64,000 nucleotides of DNA, taken from the NCBI GenBank assembly GCA_030063045.1, contig JAQSEB010000015.1, forward strand, positions 1,054,001 through 1,118,000, read 5' to 3'. The notes under the pieces are model-generated. The model searched no databases, was not told the origin of the DNA, and saw only the letters and a list, made by a program, of their open reading frames with translations. The DNA comes from Pratylenchus scribneri (lineage: Eukaryota; Nematoda; Chromadorea; Rhabditida; Pratylenchidae). A program made the position numbers and the translations under genes. Positions 46,301 to 58,183 of this stretch are shown here, in pieces; within the stretch, counting starts at the first letter, position 1; every line of letters starts with the position of its first letter.

Positions 46301-47653
46301 TTTGTTCAAAAATTATTTGTATTTTATCTAATTTGATGAATAGATTTAACTATATATTTGTTGTTTTTAATTGAGTATTTGCGCAAAGTTCAACAACTTG
46401 TTCGGTTCTTTAGTGAATGGAAAAATGTTGCATTCAAGGATAGATGGAGATAGAGAAGACAAACCTAGGACCAGAGTTAATAATGTCTCTATGCTATTAA
46501 TATCAATGGTTCGGCGTCGAGTTTGGCCTACTAATGAAAGGAAAATAAATTATTTTAATGCCATAAAATGGAGATGGATAGGATTGTTTAAGTTCATTTA
46601 TTGTTGGCTTTTCCCAAATTTGCCAATCTATACTGCCTTTTTTGATCGTGCCTTCAATGTTTAATAATCTCATGATTTTTGATAAGTTTCATTGGTTTTT
46701 TTAAGTGATGTATATGTCACATATTTTGCTAATTTTTCATTAGAAAATTATTTATAGAGGAGAATTACTCTATATTTAATTGAAATGAATTTAATTAGCG
46801 ATTATTTACATAAAACATGTTCATACGCATTATTTTGGTTGCCTTACTCTTATTGCTTGTTTTAACCTAATGAACATTGGTGCTTAAGTTTTTTGTAATT
46901 GGAAATAAAAACATTAGCAGCGCTGGAATGAAAAGGGTGTTAGTAAGGAAAAAATTATATACAAAAAGAAAATAAGAATGCAATAAAAAAATGCGAATAT
47001 ATATGTGAATATATGCCCATTTCTGTAAATTATGAGGAAGTCTTTTAAGACAATTTTTTGACAACCACTTTCGACCAACTCTCTTCATCTCAAAATCTCA
47101 ATATAAGTAATGAAATTGGAAGAGGCAGGTGATATCGAAACTAATTTGACTAATAAATATAATTTTATTAGAATTGACAAGAAAAATAGTCGGTTTTAGA
47201 AACAAGTGTTTCTGAACATATGCCAGGCAAATTTGATTAGCTTTTTATGCATATCGTGGTCTATGATGCAAAAAATTAATAAAACCGTAACTTTAATTAT
47301 CATGCCAAACTAGTAATTTGATTTTGGCCGGATAATAATGATTTCTGATTGAATAAATGCACTTTTATTGGGAAAATATAGGCTGAAAGAATTTTACAAT
47401 TTTTAAAGTAAATTATTCACATTTTATAGCTCTAATTTCGATGAAAGATAAATTTTATACCAAATTAGAGCGCTGATTTAAGTTATATAATGATTAATGA
47501 AATCTGTTTGGATTTAATTGAAATTTTAAAATTTAATAACCAAAAAGCATTTCAGGTGTGGAGGAAAAAAGCAATTAAATATTTTAAAAATTTAAAAATA
47601 GAAAAAGAAGAAATTTATTCTTTATGTTTGGTGTATTTTTCGTGTTCATCTCA
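46301..47653. other. Intergenic region between the two srt genes
   Basis: Probably the promoter of the left srt gene and the 3' region of the right one. Several short ORFs (for example 46371-46664, plus) have no recognisable product. A TATAGAGGAG/TTATATATTT-type AT-rich background makes promoter calls unreliable. Confidence 0.4.
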
Positions 47654-50600
47654 TCATTTTGAAGTGTATCCCCATTTCGGAAGTTTATTTTGCTGCTTGG
47701 GCTGGACAGTAACTGTAATCCCATTAAAATGTTGAGGAGAATGTTTTGGCCAAAACAATTTGTAAAACATCATTCGGCAATCATGGCGGATTGTTTTATT
47801 TAATGCCAAATAAATGACCGGAGGGAATCCGTGCACATGGAACCTTCAAAAATTATTACAAATTTTTTATTTCGAAAATATGCGCTAAAATTTTCCCATG
47901 ATCAGAATACTTATAACAATAATTTTTTGAGGGGAATAATTTGGATGATAAAAGTGGATATGAAATTATTTTGGTATATTTAGTCTGTATATTTAGTCGG
48001 ATCCCGGAAAATTGGGCGGTGGACAATTGGACGCCAGGTCAATTTGGATAATTGGGGGAGGAAAATTGGGCGCCGCCGGACAATTAGGCGACAAATTAAA
48101 ATAGATTCTTTCGTATTTATTAGGAATAAGGCGCTGTTTGCATTTCCCCTCGTTTCACTATGCTCCGAACCCTAACCTAAAACCTAAGCCTAGCCCTAAC
48201 CCTAAGCCCCTACTTAAAAAGAATACAAAAATTTTAATTTGGCGCCCAATTGTCCGGCGGCGCCCATTTGTCCATCCACCATTTAGTCAACTTGCTAAGG
48301 CAATGCCAACATTAAAAAATGGCCCATTCATGGTTTGTCATTATTATTGACTTAAAATTTTAAATATTTTTAATGGAAGTATAAAATGTTGCAACCGATT
48401 TTGATTTTCCACTCAGTTTTTATTTCGGTATTTTCTGATGGTCTTATAGCTTTAATTCTATTCTATTCCTCCGAGTTTGTTCTGTTTACAAAAATTCAAA
48501 TCAAAAATTTTTAACAATTTAACCAAAATTATAGCCCATTGTAACTTTTGATTTTCAACCAGTTAAACATTTTTAAAACCAATCATTTCCCTTAAGTAAA
48601 TCGACTATACCGAATTGAATGAGCCATAAATTAATAATTCTTTAGGATAGTTAAAATTGAGATATTATCACTAATCACAAACTACAATAGCTGCACTATC
48701 TATATTTGGTCAGTTTGCTCTTCGCAAATTCTAATTACCGTAAATCCTCTATTAGAAGCCCCTCTAGCGGATCTATGAAATTTATAAGCCCCGGGGCTTC
48801 TAATAGAAGATTTACAGTATTATTTTTTAAAATTCTACCATGCAAATTGGGCCAATGTAATCAACCATTGTGGTGGAATGATATAATAAATGGCCACATA
48901 AATGGTGGCACCGATAAGATTGATTGCGGAAATTAGGAAAACTTGCAAAAATGCCTTCAAATTTAATAAAAATTTAAAAAAATAAAAACATTTTCCGTTG
49001 CTGACCAATTTTTGAGGACGCGAAATAGCTTGGCCCAGTCCAAATGAATGTGTTTTGAGGCACATTGCAATGATAAAAACGCCATAAAAGAGAGGGGACA
49101 AAACGACAATGGCGCCATTATGGATGACATGGACGGGGTTAGCAAAATGCTCGTCCAATTCGGGATGATAGCCAACAAATGGATTATTGGACCAAGCAAA
49201 AATGATGCTGGAAAAGAGGCCAGGTGGCCAGAAAATGACACGTAGAATTGTGTAAAATGTGCAAAATGCAAGCCAAATGTGAATTCGAATGCCGGAGAAA
49301 AGCATTTCGGTTAGGGATGGCGATAAAATGTCCAAACAACGATTGAAGGCCAAAACCTATGGAAAAATATTGTTTTGCAATATTTAATTTAATTTAAACA
49401 ATTTAATTTCCTTTGAATAAAATAAAATTAATTATGGAAAAAAAATGAATTTACCCTAAATCCTCTATTAGTAACCCCCTCCTATTAGAAACCCCCTCCC
49501 CACTCTAGTAGTAACCCCCTCTGAGGATCTCTGAAAATTAGTGACCCCCCTCTATTTATAACCTCCCTAAACCAAAATTTTTAACCTTAATTTTTAAACT
49601 TATTTTGAATAATAGAATCTCTTTTTAATCGAAAAACATATAGTTAATTCCAAAAACATGCTCGAATATTGTTTTTAGTCGAAAAAACATGTTGTGAATA
49701 CCAAAAAATGCTCGAAAAAATGTTTTTAGACTAAAAATTTGTTCCTAATTGTAAAAAAAGTTAGAATTCAAAAAAATGTATTAAAAATTTTTGAATCGCA
49801 AAAATGTTTTGGATATATAAAATTGTAAAAAAAGTATTAAAAACATACTATTTTGGATTGTAAAAACCTGTTCTGATTGTTGCAAATTTTTTAAATTTTA
49901 TTTTTCATCCATTTTCCCTCTGTGAAATTTAGTGACCCTCCCTCTATTTGAAACCCTCCTTCTATTTATTACCTCCTCTAGAAGGGCATTGAAAATTAGT
50001 AACCAGGGGTCACTGACAGAGGATTTACGGTATTTATATTTTTAGATTAATCAAAGATTAAATAATAAATCAAATAAATTAGTGTTATTTATATCAAAAT
50101 AAATTTACCAAATCGGCAATGCTTTCGGCATTCCAAAAAGCTGAAAAATTGATTTTTATTATCAGTAAAGGTCAATTTTTTGATGATTTACCATTTTACA
50201 GCCTCTAATTATTAAATATTTATTCCCTAATTTTGAAAATTTTTTTTATGGATTTTAAATTTAATTTTTCTCTGCATTTTATCGATTTAATTTTTAAGGA
50301 TTAATTTAATTTAATCAATTTATTCGAAAATATTTTTGCTAAAAAATTATGAACTTGGTCATTCAATCTCAAAAATTGCTAAATTTACATTTCAATGACA
50401 TATTTAGCTTTTTGAGCTGCTGTTGTAAAAATAATTTCTTTCGAATTTCGATTTAGAGGAAACCGGAAACTCAGACCATTCAAATTTTTGTCTTTATTAT
50501 AGCTTCAAAGATTGGTAATTGGCATTTCCAATTTTATGGGTCAATAAACAAGTAAAAAGATGGCTAAATTTACCCACCGGTTGCGCAAATGCCAAGGAAA

Positions 50601-50920
50601 TAATTCAAAATTGGACTGCTGCAAAAAACAATGCCATTTAGGCTGAACACCGCATGAACATAGCCAACAATCCAGAGGATAGCCAAATCAAAAATACCAA
50701 TGTAGAACAATAATTTATAGCAGGCATTTTCGTGAATATGTTTCCAAATTGAGATCATGCATGGAATATAGAGGAAGTAATAAATTGTGCAAAGTGCCAA
50801 AAGGACATATGCCTCCGGAACAAATTGATGCCTTTGCTCAAAAGGAACTGAATCCACATCGATTCCAGTGCAATTATACAGATGTGACCATTCCGAGTGG
50901 CGAAATATGAATATTTCCAT
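47654..50920 (-). CDS. srt-type chemoreceptor (7TM GPCR), apparently intact
   Basis: Predicted exons 50920-50578, 50140-50109, 49356-49006, 48954-48839, 47843-47654 give 343 residues with consistent phase. Features of the nematode srt family: LYNCTGIDVDSVPFEQRHQF, FLYIPCMISIWKH, ENACYKLLFYIGIFDLAIL, a Cys in FCSSPIL, AFWNAESIADLVLAFNRCLD after TM3, TM segments in the exon at 49006-49356, FLQVFLISAINLIGATIYVA, and the hallmark HGFPPVIYLALNKTIR in the last exon. Introns 2 and 4 contain TACCGTAAATCC-type foldback elements, and intron 4 also contains the GGACAATTGGGCG foldback. It is in tandem with the srt gene to its left and probably arose with it by duplication. Confidence 0.82.
47990..48297. 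mobile_element. Foldback element with GGACAATTGGGCG arms and telomere-like centre
   Basis: The left part (about 47997-48100) contains GGGCGCCGCCGGACAATTAG; the right part (48237-48297) contains the inverted counterpart (GGCGCCCAATTGTCCGGC). Both arms carry repeated GGACAATTGG or complement. The centre (48170-48212) has several CCCTAA/CCTAACC/GCCTAGCCC words. It sits in intron 4 of the right srt gene. Confidence 0.6.
48736..48819. mobile_element. Foldback element, TACCGTAAATCCTC family, copy 1
   Basis: An 84-bp near-perfect hairpin: TACCGTAAATCCTCTATTAG at the left and its complement at the right, with AAGCCCC/GGGGCTT continuing the stem. It is in intron 4 of the right srt gene. Confidence 0.8.
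49452..50032. mobile_element. Foldback element, TACCGTAAATCCTC family, copy 2 (581 bp)
   Basis: Starts TACCCTAAATCCTCTATTAG and ends GAGGATTTACGGTA. The interior repeats TAGTAACCCCCT-like blocks at the left and AAAACATG/TGTTTTT words in the centre. No coding capacity. It fills most of intron 2 (49357-50108) of the right srt gene. Confidence 0.75.
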
Positions 50921-51950
50921 TTTATTTTTTTATCTATTCTAAAAAATAATCAAAGTTAATTTGCATTTTTTTTAATATTTATTTAATAAATGGATTGATT
51001 AACTATAATGGATGTCAAATAAGCAACTCATAAAATGATTGAATTTATTGAAAAATTTTTGCTGAAAAATTGACAGACTTGGCTTTAAAACTTGGCTATA
51101 TATTTATTTTAAAGACTATAAGTTTTTATGCATGACGATTTTCAAGTGAAACAAATTTTGAATTTCAATCATTTGTGAATAAATTAATATAGTAAAATAA
51201 TATTTGCTCATATCTAAATTTGCTTATAAAATTAATGCACAAAATTTTTTAGAACCGAATAAATTAAATAAAAGAGCAAGCGTGCATTCTCGCTAAAAGG
51301 TTCACATAAAACCCATGCATACATAATTAATCAAATTGGCTAATATACCCTTTTATTTTTCATTTATGTAAAATGAAATGCATTTAAAGGGCAACAGCAG
51401 GTATCTGTGAAATGAAAGATCATTTTATTAGTGGAAACTTAATTATAAGTGAAAAATTAAATCAAAATTACTTTGGTTTCGCTTGAACTTTGAAGCTAGG
51501 TAATATGTGATCTCTGATCTAATATGTAAATTGGGCTGATGCCATAATATCTATGGACCTACAAATTTAAATAGAAATTTATCAAATATTGATAAATTAT
51601 GATGAAAAGTAAAATTTAGTAAGCTTTTGGTTTTTTCAACAAATCAATCTCAAAATTCTGGCAGCTGAAAATAATCGCCTTCTTTTATAAAACTGCTATT
51701 TGCAAGAAAATTTTCTGAATAGATTAATTTTTAAATGAAGGCGGAGTTAGGAAACGAAGACAATACGAAATTATAAATTTTGTACAACTTCGACTTTCGT
51801 TGTCGATTTCTAATTTATTTGAATTTCTTTCGATAAAATATAATATGTATTTATGTCTATTTGTGTATTCAATATTCACATCCATTTTGATTTGCAATTT
51901 GTGTGTTCATCTTTTTGCATCGCCAACAGGGCTGTGCAGGTGGGCTTTAA
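50921..51950. other. Intergenic, AT-rich
   Basis: Upstream side of the right srt gene. No gene, RNA or clear repeat recognised. Confidence 0.45.
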
Positions 51951-51954
51951 CCCG

Positions 51955-52120
51955 GCACTTGCACAGTTCGCCAAAAGCAACAGAAAAATGCATCTCGATA
52001 TGGTTTATTGGTCACAATATTAATCAATGGATTCCAAATTGGCAACCAATAATGCGGTAAAATTAACAGCGCATTGGACAATAACGGAATTCATGAAATA
52101 CATTGCCAACGAATTAATTA
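51955..52120 (-). pseudogene. Degraded 3' end of a serpentine receptor gene
   Basis: On the minus strand one frame reads a TM7-like LPIWNPLINIVTNKPYRDAF then a short Cys/Trp tail and a stop (about 51955-52060), a typical receptor C-terminus. The hydrophobic residues expected just before it (FHHIINSLAMYFMNSVIV) are found immediately upstream but in a different frame, with no suitable intron between. No other exons were found to the right, where a hAT-like element begins at 52272. It is probably a relic. Confidence 0.5.
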
Positions 52121-52271
52121 TATGATGAAATAATATTCCACCTGTTGGCATTCCACCAAAGTGCTAATTTTTATATGGCAATTTAGAATTATTTATGTAT
52201 ATTAGAACAATTATTAAAATAGAATAGTAAAATGATCAAAATTCAAATTAAAATAATGTTCACGAAATATA

Positions 52272-52683
52272 CAGGGTTCCCATCGTGTCAAAACTATTTT
52301 TAAGGACAAAATTTCCGTTTTATTAGGACATAAGGGGCAAAAATTTTAAAATATAAGGACATGTAAAATTTTTTTTTTCAGTACAAAAATTCATCTTAAT
52401 CTGTTTCGGAATGCTTGTATTTTTCTCCTGAATGTATTTTTTGCAATAATTTCTTGTTTCCCATCAACATTTTGTGCATTTCTTTGCCATCGAAAGAGGA
52501 CATAGAAAAAAATGACCCCCGATAGGGAGAAAATTTAGTCAAAACTTCTAGTTATAAGGACAATATAAAGGTAAAAAGGACAATTCGGGATTTGTAAGGA
52601 CATAAGGTCATTTTCACTTTTCTAAGGACGGGGATTAATTTGTAAGGACTTTTCTTATAAAATAAGGACGAATGGGAACCCTG
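52272..52683. mobile_element. hAT-like MITE (CAGGGTTCCCAT ends)
   Basis: 412 bp with inverted ends CAGGGTTCCCATCG and CGAATGGGAACCCTG, flanked by AAATATA on both sides (7 matching bases, 8 with one offset), consistent with the 8-bp duplication of hAT elements. The interior has many AAGGAC/GTCCTT words and no coding capacity. Confidence 0.75.
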
Positions 52684-52904
52684 AAATATATCAATCGTGG
52701 CTGTGAATGTGAATGGATTTATAAATCTCAAATTAGTTTTTTTTGGAAATAATTATTTGAATTCAATAAACATAAAATATTACATAATTTTATTCATTCT
52801 CTTTATTTTGTTTTTCTGACCATCTTATTTCCAAATTCATTTATTCAAGAACACTTTTGGATTAAAATCGGTTTCTCCGAGTAGCCATCAAAATTCTATC
52901 TCAG

Positions 52905-53145
52905 CAGAATTTTCCCTATTTTCCCCAGATTTCCTTATTTTCCCCAGATTTTTATCGAATTTTCCCCAGATTTTTATCGAATTTTCCCCAAATTTTTATC
53001 GAATTTTCTCCAGATTTTTACCTATTTTCCCCAGATTTTTACCTATTTTCCCCAGAATTTTCCCTTTTTTCCCCAGATTTTTACCTATTTTCCCCAGATT
53101 TTTCCCAATTTTCCCCAGATTTTTATCGAATTTTCCCCAGAGTTC
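52905..53145. repeat. Short tandem repeat (TTTTCCCCAGATTTTTATCGAA)
   Basis: About eleven imperfect units of 18-22 bp on the pattern TTTTCCCCAGATTTTTA, some with CGAA and some with CCTA between. It lies downstream of the epoxide hydrolase gene. Confidence 0.85.
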
Positions 53146-53432
53146 ACTTCCATTTTATTTTTCATTTTATTTTGTTTTACTCTTTCCTCATCAAAATTGT
53201 CCAAATGACTTTATTTAAATAAAATAGAAAATCGGTTAAAAATCAAAACAATTTCCAAATGGGCCAATCTCGCTATGATGGGATTTGGCCTTCAATGCCA
53301 TTTTACCATCCATTGATAGGAAATTGAATGATTTTTATGAAAAATTTATTCGATATTTTATCAATTTTTTAAAATTTAAAAATAATGATGAAAAATATCA
53401 AATTAATGATTCATTTATGTAATTAAAATTCC

Positions 53433-56400
53433 CTATAATTTATTCATCAATGCATTCCCGAATTTGACAACATCTTTGGCCAATTCTTTTGGCAATTCCA
53501 GCGCTGCAAAATGGCCTCCGTCAGGCAATATTGTCATTTGGGTCAAATTGTAAGTCAATTTGAGCAATTCCCTGGGTTGTGGTCCGCCAAAATCATTGGG
53601 GAATGCGGCATATGCAGTGGGGACGGTCACATATTTGTACATTAATTTATGTTCATCCGAAATTATTGCCCGAATGTTCTCTTTGTAATATCGTTGCGAA
53701 CTGAGAATGGTTTTATTAAAAATTTTCCTCATTTTGGCCTTAAAATATTTCTATAAATAATTTTCGAGATAGCTAAATACGAATATAACTTTATGTCGTG
53801 ATTTGAATTTGAACCGTTTATAATGGTCTGAACCGTTTTTATGAGGAACCGTTTCCGATTTTTTAGAATTTTATCCATAGAAAATCAAATTTGAATAGCA
53901 AAACCATTTCTGTAAGTTCAAAAGTGCGCAAAATATTAGCCGGATATAAGGGATTAAATATTTCTATTTTAATATTGTGTAGATTATTGAATTTATATTT
54001 ACGTATTTCTATATATTTTTTTTTCGATTTTAGCAGAAATAATATTTTCAAATCTGGTTTTTAACCATTTGGAATGTTTATTATTTAAAATCAATGCGAT
54101 ATTCGGATTCATTGAGCTCAATAACCCTCGTATTACGACACTTGCGGACGAAACGGTCTGGCGCCGATGGTGGTAAAGCTATTGTGGAATTGTTTATGGC
54201 ATATTATTAAGCATAAAATTAGCTACAAAATGACATCAAATAATTTGGCAAATTTTGAGTATTCACTGAGTTAGGGCCAAAAAAACCGTTGATTTATTGT
54301 GTTTTTGTCTGTTTATGGCCATAACTCGATGAATATTCAACATTGGCCGAATCTTTTGTCATCATTTTTCAGCTAATTTTATGCCTTATAATATGCCATA
54401 AACAATTCCACAATGGCTTTACCACCATCGGCGCCAGACCGTTTCGTCCGCAAGTGTCGGACAACTAAAAACCCTATATAATGAATTTTTAAAGAAAAAA
54501 AATGAATAAAAATTTGATGGGGGTGGAAAGAACGAAAATTTACCTGAGAATGTTCCCTTGGAACCAGTAGACCGAAATCAATGTCAACACTTGATCGAAT
54601 GTGTATTTCCTTTGTTTAAATTTTATTTTTTATCAAAATTCTTTTCTCACTTTAGTAGTCCACCGTCGGACATTTTTAAGAATGCCGGATTTGTCCATGT
54701 TGAGAATTTTTCCACTATATAGGCAAGTAATCCAATTGGAGAATCATTTAGGGCCACACCAACTGTGTCCGGTTTTGTTGCCTGTGGGAAATGTGTTGAA
54801 TTAAATAATTGTGCAAATTCCACCATATTCCACTATTATGCAATTTTTCAAACTATTAATAAATTTTTATAGAATTTGATCAATATTTCGTTGGTATTAT
54901 GTCGTTCATATCCTATTTTTTGTTGAGATGGGAAAAGTGAAGTGTTCCCCCTATGGGTCATCACGATTAGGGTTAGGGTCATTATTAGGTGTTACCTCTG
55001 ACTGAGATGATATCCTATCCCTGTAAACTATAATGCCTAATGACTCTAACACTAATCTTGATGACCCATAAAGGGGATCCTTCACTTTTCCCTGGTTGAC
55101 CAAAAAGCGGGTACAAAAGACATAAGTATACATTTCGGTAGAGCTTTTGATATAAAAATGATTAAGCAAAAATAATTAGCCCAAAAATCATCGTCAAAAA
55201 AGAAGAATAATCAATTTTGGTTTAAAGCTATTTTGTCGCTTTTTTATTCAGAACTTTTGCCAATTTCCATCAAATCCACTTAATTATTTTTCTAATTAAC
55301 TATTTTAAATTAATATTTCATAAAATGGCAATAAATTTGCTAAACTTAATGTTAATTATGATTTGAATTTGATGCCAAATATTAATTAATGCCACCTGAA
55401 TATGATAGTAACCACTCTCCAAAAGTAATTCCTTGAATTGTGCGGAAATTGAATAGTGCTGAAAATGTTCCGGCTCCGAGAAAACCAATGAGGGAAAATA
55501 GCAGCCAATCAAAGCTTTGATAAAATGGCGAACAGATAGAAAAGGCTGGATGAAAGCCACATTCAGGTGAATGCCCAAAACATTTTGGGGATAAAGCCGT
55601 CCCAGCATGGAAACAATCATCGAACCCCAATCGCCACCTTGGGCCAAATAGTGGCCATGACCAATGCGTTCAACCATCAGCCGATGGAAAAGACGCGCTG
55701 TGGCAATGAAGTCAAATCCTGTGGAGGAAATGATTAAAAAATAATTATTAGAATTCGGAGAATTTGATAAAAAATTATACAAAAAAAGACAGAAAATTTT
55801 TGGACTATTTTTGGACTATTTTTACTAAATTTTGAAAGAAAAATAAAACAGATTATTAAAATCAACTTAGTAGATCAAAAGAATTTTTTGCTCAATTTTG
55901 GATCCATAGTCCCCCATTCGCTGCTGAATTGGCTCTATTATTGTTAATTGAAAAATTTGTAATGTGAAAAATGCCAATTCTTTTAGTCCATCCATATTTA
56001 CATGCGATTTTGGCTCATTTTTAAGCATATTTTCTTACTATTTTGTTAAAAAATGTCTGAGGTAAATTAAGTACAAAAAATAGGTTACAAAAGTTTGAAA
56101 TAGGTAAAAAGGGTATTATTAAATACTTGCTAGAAGCTTCAAACCAAGTAGAAATATGTTGTTCATACTTATTTCAATGTTATGATCTATGATGTCCAGC
56201 ATGGATGGTTTCGAATTTCGATTTTTTCTATTCAATGTCGTTTTTCGGTAATTTTTGGTACCGAAATGTCGATTTTCGATTTCGAGAAATTTTTGACCCC
56301 GCCCCCGAAATTTCATTTTTCGATTTCGACAAATTTTTTGAGGCATCGTCACATCATCGAAGCCATCCCTGATGTCCAGGAAAAAGATTGGTGTTTTACC

Positions 56401-58183
56401 TAATTTTCGCTATCCTAGTTATAATTATAATGGCTCGAAGACGTATCCTTTCCAATACATTTTTCTTCACAAATTCAACCCCGAAAAATTTCACCTTTCT
56501 TGTGCGGTTGTTCCGAAAAACCATAGCCCGGAATGGATGGTACAACCAATTCAAAGGCAATTTCCGATTCAATTGAATGGGCTTTTGGATCGGCCAACAT
56601 TGGAATCAACTGATAGAATTCATAAACGCCCCCAGGCCATCCATGAGCCAACAGCAATGGCATCACCCGACGATAGAGGGATGGTCGAGGCGGCTTCACG
56701 TGCAAGAAATGGACCTTTAAAAGAAGAAATGCATGCCATGAATAATTGGAATTAAAAATGAATTCAATTTCTAAAAAATTGTGGATGTTCGTAGAGTTGT
56801 CATAGTTCGGTTTTTATAAAAATAAAAAATTAATTTTTTATATTTATTGTTTATTCTTTTTGAATTTAAAATATTAATATTAATTCACAGAATAAAAATT
56901 TTTTAAACATTTTCTACTTTTATTTAATTCTCAGTTTTTATACCTATATAGAGTACACTTTTGAATTACTAATTTCAGAATTTTTTGCTTCATTTTTATA
57001 AAAATTTAATATTTGATCTACAGAAAAATAATAAAAAAATATAAAATTTTCTAGAAAATAAAAATAATGAAACTTACAAAAATCAAAAAATTTCAGATTA
57101 GTCTATCTTCGGAGTTTAAAATTTATGAATTTAAATGATTTAATTTTGTATTTAAAAAAATTACGAATAAAACTTTTCCGTAGGCAGAATAGTAAGATTA
57201 TAATATTATTTTTTGGTCCTATCAAAATTACTCTATTCCAGGGTTCGGATCCGTCCTTATTTATAAGATTTGTCCTTATTTTGAGAGGTCAAATCTTAAG
57301 AAATTAAAATGTCCTTATTTGTAAGAATTGTCCTTATTTTTGGTGACTTGTCTTATTTTGTCTGATTTTTCATAAAATTGTCATTTTTTCCTTTCAAAAT
57401 ATCAAAATTTTTCGCTGCGCGGCCAATTTTGTCTTTAATTTTTCCTTTGAGTAATAAAAATTTAAGCCCAAATAGAATTTAGGAGATTAAAAAATATGAT
57501 ATTTAAACAATTTTATATATGAAAAACCGATTCTAATTCATTTTAAAGCACTTTTATAAAAATCTTATTTTTGACAACAAAATCTTATTTTTTGATCTAA
57601 TTTGTCTTATTTTGAAAATTTTTTGATCCGAACCCTGCTCTATTCCCTTTCTAGGAATTAATTCTTTTACAGTCGAATATTTCATTTTACCTGACAAATC
57701 CTATAAATTTTCAAACGCTCACCTTCAAACCCTCCAACTCCGTTGCGAATTGTGGGAATTTGTTCAATTCCGCTTGAAATCCATCAAAATTGAACTGTTC
57801 GGCCCAATATTTTCGCCATTTCTCCAACTCGCTGACTCGAACCCCATATGACCAATCGGCCACATCCTCCAATTCTTTATGGCCAATTCGGGCTGCATTC
57901 AGTCTTTTCTTCAGCTCATCAATTTGGGCCTTCGAAATTGTCACTTTGAATGGCTGAATACGAATATCATCGGGTTTTGGTTCGCCTGGGCCAAAAAAGC
58001 CATTCGGTGGGATTAGAAACTTCTGATTTGATTGGAAAGAAGGAATTTAATATTTATTTATTTATTTTTATATTTATTTACCTCAGTTTTAGATTTTAGA
58101 AAGAAGAAAGTGCTAATAACTATGACCAAAACAAGGAAAATAACACAAATTGCAATGAGAAGGAATACAAGGCTGAAAGTCAT
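53433..58183 (-). CDS. Microsomal epoxide hydrolase (EPHX1-like), complete
   Basis: Adds water to epoxides via an alpha/beta-hydrolase active site on the ER membrane, in detoxification and lipid metabolism. Predicted exons 58183-58082, 58022-57723, 56714-56495, 55718-55396, 54781-54651, 54609-54544, 53700-53433 give 469 residues with consistent phase, close to the usual 455. Exon 1 is a membrane anchor ([20 protein letters not shown]). Exon 2 is the EHN domain ([19 protein letters not shown]). Exon 3 has the oxyanion-hole motif HGWPGG. Exon 4 has the nucleophile GGDWGS. Exon 5 has [20 protein letters not shown]. The last exon has the catalytic His in [11 protein letters not shown]. Introns 2, 3, 4 and 6 carry mobile elements. 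No disabling change seen. Confidence 0.92.
54136..54459. mobile_element. Foldback element, CGACACTTGCGG family, copy 3
   Basis: 324 bp with the cleanest ends of the three copies (CGACACTTGCGGACGAAACG and its complement) and mirrored GGCGCCGATGGTGGTAAAGC. It is in intron 6 of the epoxide hydrolase gene. Confidence 0.85.
54935..55096. mobile_element. Short foldback element with GTGAAG...CCCTATGGGTCAT arms
   Basis: The ends are imperfect inverted copies (AAAAGTGAAGTGTTCCCCCT near 54936 and its counterpart near 55095), with a mirrored GATTAGGGTTAGGGTCATTA block. The same arm sequence is found in the large palindrome at 60386-61520. It is in intron 4 of the epoxide hydrolase gene. Confidence 0.7.
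56200..56371. mobile_element. hAT-like MITE, 172 bp
   Basis: Ends are CATGGATGGTTTCGAA and its imperfect complement (TCGAAGCCATCCCTG), flanked by a perfect 8-bp duplication ATGTCCAG (56192-56199 and 56372-56379). The interior is made of short TTTCGATTT/GAAAT words. It is in intron 3 of the epoxide hydrolase gene. Confidence 0.8.
57239..57637. mobile_element. hAT-like MITE, 399 bp
   Basis: Ends are CAGGGTTCGGATCC and TTGATCCGAACCCTG, flanked by a perfect 8-bp duplication CTCTATTC (57231-57238, 57638-57645). The interior is rich in GTCCTTATTT words, as in the element at 52272 but inverted. It is in intron 2 of the epoxide hydrolase gene. Confidence 0.88.

Noticed and set aside
46371..46664. 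97-codon plus-strand ORF between the srt genes
   Set aside because: No recognisable domain, AT-rich codon use, and no splice or promoter support. Left as intergenic.
56372..56755. 127-codon plus-strand ORF
   Set aside because: Antisense to epoxide hydrolase exon 3 (HGWPGG region), whose coding assignment is strong.
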